Source: Streptomyces sp. NBC_00162 (lineage in GTDB: Bacteria; Actinomycetota; Actinomycetes; Streptomycetales; Streptomycetaceae). From it: a stretch of 64,000 nt of DNA. The number at the start of each line of letters is the position of its first letter. The first letter of the stretch is position 1. Shown here piece after piece: positions 44,017 to 51,581 of the stretch. A program made the position numbers and the translations under genes. The stretch covers positions 992,001 through 1,056,000 of the forward strand of contig NZ_CP102509.1 of assembly GCF_024611995.1 (NCBI RefSeq), read 5' to 3'. Below the pieces are notes generated by a model. The model had not been told where the DNA came from. It saw only the letters and a program-made list of their open reading frames with translations, and did no database searches.

Positions 44017-44534
44017 TCACAGGGTCCGGCGCATGCAGATCCGGGGCCAGCGGTCCAGCCCGTGCTGCGCTTCGCGAGCGCGGATCTCGCGCAGTCCGGG
44101 TGTGAGGCCGGCGTCGTCCAGCGGCAGGAAGCCGCAGCGCGCGTAGTACGGGGCGTTCCACGGGACCTCGGTGAAGGTGGTGAGGGTCAGCGCGGGCACC
44201 CCTCGTCGGCGGCGTACTGCGCGAGGTGGTCCAGCAGGGACCGGCCGATGCGGCGGCGCGCGCTGCCCGGGTGGACCGACACCTGCTCCACATGGAGGCT
44301 GCCGTCGACGCGGTCGGCGATCAGATAGGCGACCGGGGAGTCGGCCGGGCCGGCGAACGGGTCGACGGCGATCCAGGCCAGCCCGGCCCGCTGGTAGTCG
44401 GCGAGTTCCTCGAGCGGGAGCGGTTCGTCGTCGGCGATCTCCGGCATGCCGATGTCCCGGAAGCACAGGCCGGCCGCCCTCTCGATGTCCTGGAGGAGGG
44501 GCAGTTCGTCCAGGCGTGCTGCTCGTATGCGCAT
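44017..44534 (-). pseudogene. GNAT acetyltransferase with a -1 frameshift
   Basis: From ATG 44534 ([19 protein letters not shown]) through the acetyl-CoA motif [20 protein letters not shown] to AADEG, then a stop appears. One added G/C in the run 44199-44202 joins it to [20 protein letters not shown] and [14 protein letters not shown], ending at 44017, a normal GNAT of about 171 residues. Sequencing error is likely. Confidence 0.83.
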
Positions 44535-44625
44535 GGACGCATTGTCGGGGCCGGGCCGCGCGGTGCCACCCGATTTACCCGTGGTCGGCGGCGCCGCCGC
44601 AGTGCCGTAGGGTGGGGTTCACCGA

Positions 44626-44699
44626 CGCGGGGTGGAGCAGCTCGGTAGCTCGCTGGGCTCATAACCCAGAGGTCGCAGGTTCAAATCCTGTCCCCGCTA
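44626..44699 (+). tRNA. Initiator tRNA-Met (CAT)
   Basis: 74-nt cloverleaf. Anticodon CAT sits in loop CTCATAA, with the three G-C pairs (GGG/CCC) at the base of the anticodon stem that mark initiator tRNAs. The acceptor begins C-GCGGGG against CCCCGC-T, leaving position 1-72 unpaired, the second initiator signature. T-loop GGTTCAAATCC is normal. CCA is not encoded. Confidence 0.95.
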
Positions 44700-44704
44700 C
44701 TGAT

Positions 44705-44748
44705 GGAAGGAAGGGCCCGGATCTTCAACGATCCGGGCCCTTCCTTCC
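44705..44748. terminator. Strong hairpin after the initiator tRNA
   Basis: Perfect 19-bp stem: 44705-44723 with 44730-44748, loop TTCAAC, followed by TTTGG. It can stop tRNA transcription and also the convergent SRPBCC operon ending at 44770. Confidence 0.93.
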
Positions 44749-44769
44749 TTTGGCTTGCCTTTGGCTTGG

Positions 44770-45255
44770 TCAGAGGCGCTCCAGTACGGCGCTCAGGGAG
44801 TCCATGACGTGGCTGCGCCAGCCGCCGCCCATGATCGTGCGGGCCCTCATCTGCGCCGGGTCGTCCGGGTCGAAGCCCTCGTGGACGAGGAAGAGCCTGG
44901 TTCCGCGGCCTTCCGGTTCAAGCGTCCACGTGATGGTCCAGTCGGCCCGGCCGGCATCGGGGCTGCCGGAGGCGTCCGTCCAGCGGACCGAGAGCATCCG
45001 CCCGGTCTCGTAGGCGAGCACCTCGGCCGCCGTCGTGCCGGAGTAGCCCGTGTTCGGGCGGGGCAGCGAGGTCATCGTGTAGCGGTGGCCGACTTCGAGG
45101 CGGAAGTCCGAGGGCATGAGCCACTGGGCGATCAGGTCGGGCTCGGTGAGGGCGCGCCAGACCTTGGCGGGCGGATGCGGCAGGAACTGGTCGACCCGGA
45201 CCGTGCTGAGGTCCTCGTCGAAGCCCTGGTCGGACGCTTCGGAGGCTGAGGTCAT
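44770..45255 (-). CDS. SRPBCC/AHSA1 domain protein
   Basis: 161 residues; ATG 45255 overlaps the ArsR stop (ATGA). TVRVDQFLPHPPAKVWRALT, DLIAQWLMPSDFRLEVGHRY and the closing helix WRSHVMDSLSAVLERL are standard for AHSA1-type START-like lipid or hydrophobe binders. It is the last gene of a VOC-ArsR-SRPBCC unit, a combination common in actinobacteria. Ligand unknown. Confidence 0.92.
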   Translation of the reverse strand: MTSASEASDQGFDEDLSTVRVDQFLPHPPAKVWRALTEPDLIAQWLMPSDFRLEVGHRYTMTSLPRPNTGYSGTTAAEVLAYETGRMLSVRWTDASGSPDAGRADWTITWTLEPEGRGTRLFLVHEGFDPDDPAQMRARTIMGGGWRSHVMDSLSAVLERL

Positions 45256-45593
45256 GTCTCATCGTCCGGCATGCGGTCCAGGAGGTCGCCCAGGCCCTTG
45301 AACCTGTCGCGCCAGAACCGCTCGTACGGATGGAGCCAGTCCTGTACGTCGGCCAGCGGCGCGGCCTCGAGGCGGTAGATGCGCTGGCGGCCGGCGCGCT
45401 CCTCCGCGACGAGCCCGGCCTCCCGCAGCACCTTCAGGTGTTCCGAGAGGCTGGGGCGGCGCATGTCGAAGTGGTCGGCCAGGGACTGGACGGGCTGCGG
45501 GCCGCGCTCGCGCAGCAGGCGCAGGACTTCGCGGCGGGTGCCGTTGGCGAGAGCGGCGAACACGCGGTCCTCGGCGGTACCCGTCGTGACCAT
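45252..45593 (-). CDS. ArsR-family transcriptional regulator
   Basis: 113 residues. Winged-helix pattern FAALANGTRREVLRLLRERG, QSLADHFDMRRPSLSEHLKV and LVAEERAGRQRIYRLEA. No Cys metal site (ELCVCDL) is present, so it belongs to the non-metal ArsR group that accompanies SRPBCC proteins. Inverted repeats upstream of the operon are its likely operator. Confidence 0.92.
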   Translation of the reverse strand: MVTTGTAEDRVFAALANGTRREVLRLLRERGPQPVQSLADHFDMRRPSLSEHLKVLREAGLVAEERAGRQRIYRLEAAPLADVQDWLHPYERFWRDRFKGLGDLLDRMPDDET

Positions 45594-45597
45594 GGCG

Positions 45598-45972
45598 CTA
45601 GAAGCCTTCCTTCTCCGTGAGCAGCATCAGGGCGTTGCCGTCGAGGTCGCGGAAACCGGCCATTCGCCCCCAGGGGGCCTCGTCCGGACCGTTCACCTCG
45701 ACCCCGGCCGCCGCGAGCCTCGCGCAGTCGGCGTCGACATCGGCCGTGACCAACATGATCCCCCGGGCGGAGCCGGGCGTGAAATCGCCCATCCCCGGGC
45801 CGGAGAGCGTGAAGACGGTCTGCGCGCCCTCGGGGGCGACCTGCAGCCAGCGCGCCGGGCCGACCTGGCGGTCGGCACGGACCTCGAAGCCCAGGACGCC
45901 GGTGTAGAAGGCGAGGGCCCGGTCCTGGTCGGCGACGGGGAGGGTGACGAAGGAAGCGTGCGTGATGTTCAT
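45598..45972 (-). CDS. VOC family protein, first gene of ArsR operon
   Basis: 124 residues from ATG 45972. NITHASFVTLPVADQDRALA, FYTGVLGFEVRAD and MAGFRDLDGNALMLLTE are typical of a single VOC/glyoxalase domain. The ArsR gene starts 4 bp after its stop. Substrate unknown. Confidence 0.9.
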   Translation of the reverse strand: MNITHASFVTLPVADQDRALAFYTGVLGFEVRADRQVGPARWLQVAPEGAQTVFTLSGPGMGDFTPGSARGIMLVTADVDADCARLAAAGVEVNGPDEAPWGRMAGFRDLDGNALMLLTEKEGF

Positions 45973-45981
45973 GCCCCCACG

Positions 45982-46030
45982 ATAGGTAGGGATTTTCCTA
46001 CGTGTCAAACGTAGGGGATTTCCTACCTAT
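45982..46030. promoter_or_regulatory. Paired GTAGG-N6-CCTAC operators
   Basis: Two dyads: GTAGG 45986-45990 with CCTAC 45997-46001, and GTAGG 46011-46015 with CCTAC 46022-46026; the outer ends ATAGGTAGG and CCTACCTAT are also complementary. They start 10 bp upstream of the VOC start, where ArsR repression would block the promoter. Confidence 0.75.
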
Positions 46031-46066
46031 GCCCGGCGGCAGCCCGTCGTTATGATCACCGGCGGC

Positions 46067-46140
46067 AGGGCCGTAGCGCAGAGGTCGTCGCACCTGGCTT
46101 GCACAGCCGGAGGACGTCGGTTCGAATCCGACCGGCCCTG
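46067..46140 (+). tRNA. Irregular tRNA-like gene (anticodon best read GCA)
   Basis: A 7-bp acceptor (AGGGCCG with CGGCCCT), T8-A9, and a perfect T arm (GTCGG, TTCGAAT, CCGAC) mark a tRNA. The anticodon arm CTGGC-TTGCACA-GCCGG reads GCA (Cys) but with C at position 37, and the D stem has only three pairs with an extra base before the anticodon stem. Position 73 is G, not the U of tRNA-Cys, and CCA is replaced by CCG. Flanks extend the acceptor helix to 13 bp (46061-46073 with 46133-46145). It may be a decayed or noncanonical tRNA. Confidence 0.55.
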
Positions 46141-46198
46141 CCGCCTCCCGCCCCGCTCCCCCTCCCGCCCCCCACTCCCGCCTCGAAGGGTGCTGACC

Positions 46199-47677
46199 GT
46201 GAGCAGAAAACCGCTGGTGGGCGGGCTCCCCGTCGAGGAGGTCGCCCTGTGGCACCGGGTGCGGCGCTTCGCCGTGCCGCGCTGGATGATCGAGGGCGCG
46301 ACCGAGGCCCGGCTGGCCGGTGACTGGCGCGCGGCCTGCGCGGTCGCGGCCGTGGACGTCGCACTCGACCTGGCGCGGATCGGGGACCGGCACGGCGCCG
46401 CCGTACGGGACGCGGTCGCGGACGACCTCGCCCACCTGGCACCCGACCTGCTGCGCTGGCACCTGCCCCGGGCACCCGCGTCCGGGGGCACGACGCTGGC
46501 TGCGCGCCGGGTGGTCCTCCTCGCCCCCCACGGCGGCGTCAGGCGCAGGTTCCGGGCGCACGCGCAGCCGTCGTACCTGGTCGTCCGCACCCCTGGGGCA
46601 TGGGACGGTCCGCAGCGGCTGGTCCTGGACTTCCTCAACGCCGACGACCCCGGCCTGCTGCCCGAATACCTCGTGGAGGACTGGACCGCGACCCGCCACT
46701 TCTGGGACGCCCGGCACGCCCCGGAACTCCGCGCATGGTGCGGGGGCGGCGGCGGGCAACGGCTCCCGTTCTTCCACGCGGACGGCACTCCGCTCGGACC
46801 ACGGGAGCTGCCCGACACCGACCCGGGCTCCGGAGGCGATCCGGCCGCGCGGGAGGAATGGATCGCCGTCCTCCAGGCCCGCGGGGACCTCGTGGGTGCC
46901 TTCGCGGCCACGGGTGTGGACGTCGATCCGACCGCCGTGCCGCTCAACTCCGGCTGGGGCCCCGGGGAGCCGGAAGCCGTCATCGCGGCGCTTCCCATGG
47001 ACCTGCCCCGGACCGTCCGGGAAGTGCGGCGTCTACTCGCGGCCGGGGTCGCCGACCGGTTCCGGATACCGGGCGGGTACCGCGGTGACGTCCTGCTCGA
47101 GCCGGCCGGCCCCGGCCCGGACGCCGCTCTGCGCGCCCGCGCCGAGGGGCCGCACCGGGACGCCGGACTGGCCACGATCCCGGGGATCGCATGGCGGCGG
47201 ATGCCCGACCTCCAGCTGGTCCGTACCGGGCGCCTCGCGCCGGAGGAGCTCCACCCGCTGGTGGCGGCCGCCCTCTTCCCGGCATCGGGTCCCGCCTGCG
47301 GGCCGCCCGGCCCGCCCGCCGTCCTGGAACCGGTGCGGGTCAGATGCGGCGGCGAGTGGCACCTGGTCGGCTTCCGCGACGGGGAGCTGCGCGTCCCGCA
47401 CAGTGCCCGGGAACAGCTGCGCGAGCAGGCCATGCTGGCCTTCGGGGGCGACGTCTCCGGGTGCTTCGCCGTACAGCGCGCCTGGGCCTCGGGGCGGGGG
47501 CGGCTGCCGCGCGCCCTGCGGCCGCTGCGGCGGGAAGTGTTCGAGCGTGCGCGGCACGGCGACACCCCCGGGCTCGCCGCCCTGCTGGCCGCCGGACTGG
47601 ACCCCGCCGTCCGGGACAACGAGACCGGCCACACCCTTCGGGACGTGCTGCGCCGCCTCGACCCCGAGGCGGGCTGA
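46199..47677 (+). CDS. Hypothetical protein with a C-terminal ankyrin-like repeat
   Basis: 492 residues from GTG 46199, after GAAGGG. No known catalytic motif is visible. The N-terminus (EVALWHRVRRFAVPRWMIEG) is helical. The middle is rich in Trp/His and Pro, and the end (EVFERARHGDTPGLAALLAA, then GLDPAVRDNETGHTLRDVLR) fits one ankyrin repeat. A soluble protein without signal peptide. It begins 58 bp after the tRNA-like gene. Ankyrin-type ends usually bind proteins; the role is unknown. Confidence 0.8.
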   Translation: MSRKPLVGGLPVEEVALWHRVRRFAVPRWMIEGATEARLAGDWRAACAVAAVDVALDLARIGDRHGAAVRDAVADDLAHLAPDLLRWHLPRAPASGGTTLAARRVVLLAPHGGVRRRFRAHAQPSYLVVRTPGAWDGPQRLVLDFLNADDPGLLPEYLVEDWTATRHFWDARHAPELRAWCGGGGGQRLPFFHADGTPLGPRELPDTDPGSGGDPAAREEWIAVLQARGDLVGAFAATGVDVDPTAVPLNSGWGPGEPEAVIAALPMDLPRTVREVRRLLAAGVADRFRIPGGYRGDVLLEPAGPGPDAALRARAEGPHRDAGLATIPGIAWRRMPDLQLVRTGRLAPEELHPLVAAALFPASGPACGPPGPPAVLEPVRVRCGGEWHLVGFRDGELRVPHSAREQLREQAMLAFGGDVSGCFAVQRAWASGRGRLPRALRPLRREVFERARHGDTPGLAALLAAGLDPAVRDNETGHTLRDVLRRLDPEAG

Positions 47678-47728
47678 CGCCGCCGGGAGGAGGATGGGAG
47701 AGGGACCGACGCGTCGACGGGAGTGATC

Positions 47729-48112
47729 ATGTTCCAGGACACCAAGGCGTTCAGCGGGTTCTCGGTGGACGACATCACGAAGGCCAAGGAGTTCTACGGC
47801 GGGACGCTCGGCCTGCGGGTCTCGGAGGAGAACGGCATGCTCTTCCTGAACCTCGGGGGCGGCGGCACCGTACTGCTGTACCCCAAGGACAACCACCGGC
47901 CGGCGGATTTCACCGTCCTCAACTTCCCGGTGGACGACATCGACAAGACCGTCGACGCGCTCACGGCCCTCGGGGTGACCTTCGAGCGCTATCCGGACTT
48001 CGACGCCGACGCCAAGGGCATCGTCAGGGAGCAGGGCGAGGGCATGCCGTCGATCGCCTGGTTCAAGGACCCGGCGGGCAACGTGCTGTCCGTACTCACC
48101 GAACCGTCCTGA
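47729..48112 (+). CDS. VOC family protein
   Basis: 127 residues from ATG 47729 with GGGAG five bases upstream; GTG 47723 is an alternative. [20 protein letters not shown] and [19 protein letters not shown] are the two conserved ends of a VOC domain, with [17 protein letters not shown] between. Function unknown. Confidence 0.9.
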   Translation: MFQDTKAFSGFSVDDITKAKEFYGGTLGLRVSEENGMLFLNLGGGGTVLLYPKDNHRPADFTVLNFPVDDIDKTVDALTALGVTFERYPDFDADAKGIVREQGEGMPSIAWFKDPAGNVLSVLTEPS

Positions 48113-48265
48113 CCGAAGGCCGCTCCCTGCGCCGCGCCCGCGCATCACGGCACCGCGGCGCCCCTGTGACGGCACTCACACATCTTCCCGGTGTTCCGTG
48201 TCGACCGGATGCGGTCCGGCGGGCGTATGCCTGGTGAGAGGGTCACATGGATTCGGGAGCGATTT

Positions 48266-48763
48266 TTGACCGTCGAGGAGTTCGAACAGTTCTACGCACA
48301 CGCGGCGGGACGGCTGACAGGTCAGTTGTACGTCATGCTCGGCGATCACCATGAGGCTCAGGACGTGGTGCAGGAGGCCTTCGTCAGAGGCTGGGGCAGA
48401 CGGCATCAGCTGGACCGGGACGGCCGGCCCGAGGCGTGGATCCGCACCGTCGCGTGGCGGCTCGCGGTGAGCCGGTGGCGCGTGCGCCGTCGTACCGCCG
48501 ACGCCTGGCAGCGCACTGCCCCCGCCAGTCATGTGGAGGGTCCGGGGCCGGAGGCCGTCGCCCTCGTCGACGCGTTGCGCCACCTGCCCCTCAAGCAGCG
48601 CCGGACGATGGCTCTGCACTATCTGTGCGATCTGACGGTCGAGCAGATCGCCGCCGAGACCTCCCTGTCCGCGAGCACGGTCAAGACCCATCTCACCCGG
48701 GGCCGGGCCACCCTCTCCCGCCATCTGCAGGACCCCCGCATTGAGGAGGCGCCCGATGCATGA
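48266..48763 (+). CDS. ECF sigma factor (SigE-family)
   Basis: 165 residues from TTG 48266, placed six bases after GGGAG and giving the usual N-terminus MTVEEFEQFYAHAAGRL; GTG 48191 would add 25 residues. Region 2: GDHHEAQDVVQEAFVRGW; region 4: LPLKQRRTMALHYLCDLTVE followed by IAAETSLSASTVKTHLTRGR. The next gene, a single-pass membrane protein, overlaps by 8 bp and may be its anti-sigma partner. Confidence 0.9.
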   Translation: MTVEEFEQFYAHAAGRLTGQLYVMLGDHHEAQDVVQEAFVRGWGRRHQLDRDGRPEAWIRTVAWRLAVSRWRVRRRTADAWQRTAPASHVEGPGPEAVALVDALRHLPLKQRRTMALHYLCDLTVEQIAAETSLSASTVKTHLTRGRATLSRHLQDPRIEEAPDA

Positions 48764-49145
48764 CTCCCACGATCCGCTGCGGTCCCTGTTCCGGGAAGCG
48801 GCCTCCGCGGGGCAGTCCGGGGCCGGTCTCCCGCCCGTCTCCGTCATCGCACGGCGCGGGGAGCGGGCCCGACGGCGCAGGATCGTCTCCGTGGCGGCCG
48901 CCTGCCTCCTGGTCCTCGGCGGGACCGGCGCCGCCCTGTCGACGCTGCTGCCGCACGACTCGACTCCGACCCTCCCGGCGACCACCCCCTCACCCGTGCC
49001 GCCGTCCCCCGTGCCCACCGCGCCGGGCGCTTCGGCCACGCCCGGCGCTTCGACGTCGCCGGGCGTGACGACGTCACCGCCCGCCCCGCCGCCCACGACT
49101 TCGGGTCCGGGCAGATCCACCGCCACGTCGTACCCGCCTCAGTAA
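48756..49145 (+). CDS. Single-pass membrane protein, possible anti-sigma partner
   Basis: 129 residues; ATG 48756 follows GAGGAGG and overlaps the sigma gene. A cytoplasmic N-terminus (HDSHDPLRSLFREAASAGQS) precedes basic RRGERARRRRI, one transmembrane helix (VSVAAACLLVLGGTGAALS) and a long Pro/Ser/Thr-rich outer tail. There is no zinc anti-sigma (HxxxCxxC) motif, so the anti-sigma role rests on context. Confidence 0.78.
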   Translation: MHDSHDPLRSLFREAASAGQSGAGLPPVSVIARRGERARRRRIVSVAAACLLVLGGTGAALSTLLPHDSTPTLPATTPSPVPPSPVPTAPGASATPGASTSPGVTTSPPAPPPTTSGPGRSTATSYPPQ

Positions 49146-49229
49146 CCCCTCCCTCCCCATCAGCGGACACCGGCCCCGGAACCACGGCCGGCGGTTCCGC
49201 ACGCCTTCAGCCGAGCAGGAGATCCACCC

Positions 49230-50431
49230 ATGTCCGTTTCCGCCCCGCCCCGGCCTGTCGAGGTTCCCCGCAGGCCCGCGGTGCGCCGCCCGGTGTTCGC
49301 GTGGCGCCCCGGCCGTGCGGACCGCGAGGTGCTGTGGCTCTACGTGCTGACCCGCGTCGGCCTGTGGACCACCGCGGGAGCCGCCCGCTGGCTGTTCCCC
49401 TCCGACGACCAGGCGCGGAACCCCGCTTCGTTCCTGTCGCCCTGGCAGCAGTGGGACTGGTGGCACTACCTCCACATAGCCCAGGACGGCTACTTCCCCG
49501 ACCAGGCCGGTCCGTGGACGGCCGGCTGGGACAACAGGGAGGCCTTCCTCCCCGGCTTCCCCTCACCCTGCGCGCCGTCCACGCGGTCGTCCCGCACTGG
49601 GCCGCGGCCGGAGCGCTCATCTCGTTCGTCGCGGGCGGCGTCGCCGTCCTGGCGCTGGCCCGCATCGCCCGCCGCCACCTGCCCGACCCGGACGCGGGCC
49701 GGCGTACGGTGCTGTTCTTCCTGCTCTCGCCGTGCGCCGTGTTCCTCGCCGCCGGCTACACCGAGGCGCTGTTCCTGGCCCTGGCCCTGCCCGCCTGGCT
49801 GGCAGCCCAGCGCCGGAACTGGCCGGCGGCCGCGGCCTTGGCCTGCCTGGCCTGCTCCGTACGCGTCACCGGGCTCTTCCTCGTGGCCGCGCTCGTCCTG
49901 CACTTCGCGCTCACCGCCCGGGGCCGCCGGGCCTGGCGTGCGGCTCCCTGGCTGTGCCTGCCCGCCCTCTCCCCCGTGCTGTACAGCTGGTACCTGGAGG
50001 CGCGGACCGGCGACTGGATGGCGTGGAAGCACGCCCAGGAGCGCGGCTGGTACCGGGACTTCCACGCGCCGTGGGACGCCTGGGCCAACACCTGGAACGC
50101 CGCTTTCCACCACCTCCACCCCACCGGCTACGCGCTGATGTGGCAGGCCGAGCTCCTGGCCATGCTGGCCGGGGTGATCCTCCTGGTCCTGCTCGTACGA
50201 GGCCGCCGCTGGCCCGAGGCCCTCTACATCGGCCTCACCCTGTGGGCGCTGGGCACCTCCTACTGGTACACGTCGATTCCCCGTTCCACCCTGCTGTGGT
50301 GGCCGCTCTGGATCGGCCTGGCCGCCTGGAGCCACCGCCGCCCCCGGGTTCTGACGGTGTACCTGTGCGTCGCGGCCCCGCTGGCCACCACGGTCGCCCT
50401 CACCTTCCTCACCGGGCGGTGGGCGGGCTGA
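49230..50431 (+). pseudogene. PIG-V-like mannosyltransferase with a -1 frameshift
   Basis: From ATG 49230, WLYVLTRVGLWTTAGAARWL and the family motif WDWWHYLHIAQDGYF lead to AFLPGF. The frame then breaks at the run of four C (49559-49562) and continues as LTLRAVHAVVPHWAAAGALI to the stop at 50431. One added C gives about 400 residues with 8-10 membrane helices, a GT-C-type membrane mannosyltransferase that would use polyprenol-phosphate mannose outside the membrane. Sequencing error is likely. Confidence 0.83.
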
Positions 50432-50465
50432 GAAGGGCGGCCGGCCGCGGCATAGAGTGCCGCCT

Positions 50466-51203
50466 GTGGACAGACACATAACCTTTGAGCGGCTGCACAA
50501 CTTCCGTGACCTGGGCGGCTATACGGCCGCGGACGGCCTGACGGTGCGCTGGGGCCGGCTGTTCCGGTCCGACTCCCTGGGCAAGCTGCGGGGCGAGGAC
50601 TGGGAACGCTTCCTGGAGCTCGGCGTCGAGGCGGTCATCGACCTGCGGTACTCCTGGGAGATCGACGCGAAGGGACGGGTGCCCGGGCATCCGTCACTCG
50701 CCTACCACCACCTCAGCATCGAACACCGCCCCTACGACCAGGCGGCCCTCGGCCCGGAGGTCGAGACCGGCCCCTACCTCGCCGAGCGGTACATGGAAGT
50801 CGCCCACGACGGCGTCGGCGAACTGCGCCGGGCGCTTGAGGTGATCGCCGCCCAGGAGGGCCCGGTGGCCTTCCACTGCGCGTCGGGCAAGGACCGCACC
50901 GGTCTGCTGGCGGCGCTGGTCCTGGCGCTGCTGGGGGTTCCCGAGGAGGTCATCGTCGAGGACTTCGCCCTCACGGAACTCGCGACCGGCCGGCTGCTCG
51001 CGGACTGGCGGGCGGACCACCCCGGCCAGGAACCCGCCTGGCCGGGGTACGGGCGGGCGCCCGCCGAGGTGATGCGCCTGTTCCTCGCGGCCCTCACGCG
51101 CGAGCACGGGTCCGTACGGGACTACGCGGCAGACCTGCTGGGCGCGGACGACACCCTCGTCGCCGCCCTGCGCGAGAACCTGCTCGCCCGGCAGAGCGCT
51201 TAG
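50466..51203 (+). CDS. Tyrosine-type protein phosphatase
   Basis: 245 residues from GTG 50466; GTG 50457 is an alternative, and neither has a clear ribosome site. It begins FERLHNFRDLGGYTAADG, a hallmark of the bacterial Tyr_phosphatase3 group, and the P-loop is FHCASGKDRTGLLAAL (Cys nucleophile, Arg). Related enzymes (LipA, MptpB-type) dephosphorylate phosphotyrosine, phosphoserine or phosphoinositides. Confidence 0.92.
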   Translation: MDRHITFERLHNFRDLGGYTAADGLTVRWGRLFRSDSLGKLRGEDWERFLELGVEAVIDLRYSWEIDAKGRVPGHPSLAYHHLSIEHRPYDQAALGPEVETGPYLAERYMEVAHDGVGELRRALEVIAAQEGPVAFHCASGKDRTGLLAALVLALLGVPEEVIVEDFALTELATGRLLADWRADHPGQEPAWPGYGRAPAEVMRLFLAALTREHGSVRDYAADLLGADDTLVAALRENLLARQSA

Positions 51204-51206
51204 GGC

Positions 51207-51449
51207 TCAGCCCCGCCGGGTGCGCGTCTTGCGCTCCCGGCCGGGCACGGGCTCGGCCCGCCAGGAGCGGTGGGCTTCCAGCAGCCCGGCACGCTCGTCG
51301 GGGTCGCTGTCGCGCAGGACCATCCGCAGGGTCACCAGGTCCCGCAGTCCGCGTACCAGGGCGGCCGGTGCACGGCGGGGCCCGCGGGCGAGGCGCACGA
51401 GCAGGCCGAGCACGAAGGGCGCGGCGATCAAGGCGAGTTGGAGGTTCAC
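51207..51449 (-). CDS. Small membrane-anchored protein
   Basis: 80 residues from GTG 51449, behind GAGGAG. One N-terminal hydrophobic segment (LQLALIAAPFVLGLLVRLA) is followed by a basic, helical C-terminus (LRDLVTLRMVLRDSDPDERA). It is divergent from the NACHT protein gene and converges on the phosphatase. Function unknown. Confidence 0.75.
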   Translation of the reverse strand: MNLQLALIAAPFVLGLLVRLARGPRRAPAALVRGLRDLVTLRMVLRDSDPDERAGLLEAHRSWRAEPVPGRERKTRTRRG

Positions 51450-51529
51450 GGGTACTCCTCGTACGTCGAAGGTTTCGGTTCGGGCAAGGGCCGGCCGGCC
51501 TCGAAGTACCAGGGATAGCCTCGACAGGC

Positions 51530-51550
51530 GTTCACAGGGGTGATGTGAAC
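51530..51550. promoter_or_regulatory. Inverted repeat GTTCACA-N7-TGTGAAC
   Basis: Perfect 7-bp arms (51530-51536, 51544-51550) in the 132-bp divergent region before the HTH-NACHT gene. The HTH domain of that protein is a candidate binder. Confidence 0.5.
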
Positions 51551-51581
51551 CGGAACGTACGGCCTGGTCAAGGGGTGTTGG

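Noticed and set aside
46098..46104. Reading the tRNA-like gene as tRNA-Ala with anticodon TGC
   Set aside because: Placing TGC in a 7-base loop destroys the anticodon stem (three of five pairs fail); GCA gives a full five-pair stem.
46061..46145. The 13-bp stem around the tRNA-like gene as a terminator or IS end
   Set aside because: The inner seven pairs are the tRNA acceptor stem and the 59-nt loop is too long for a terminator; no transposase or target duplication is present.
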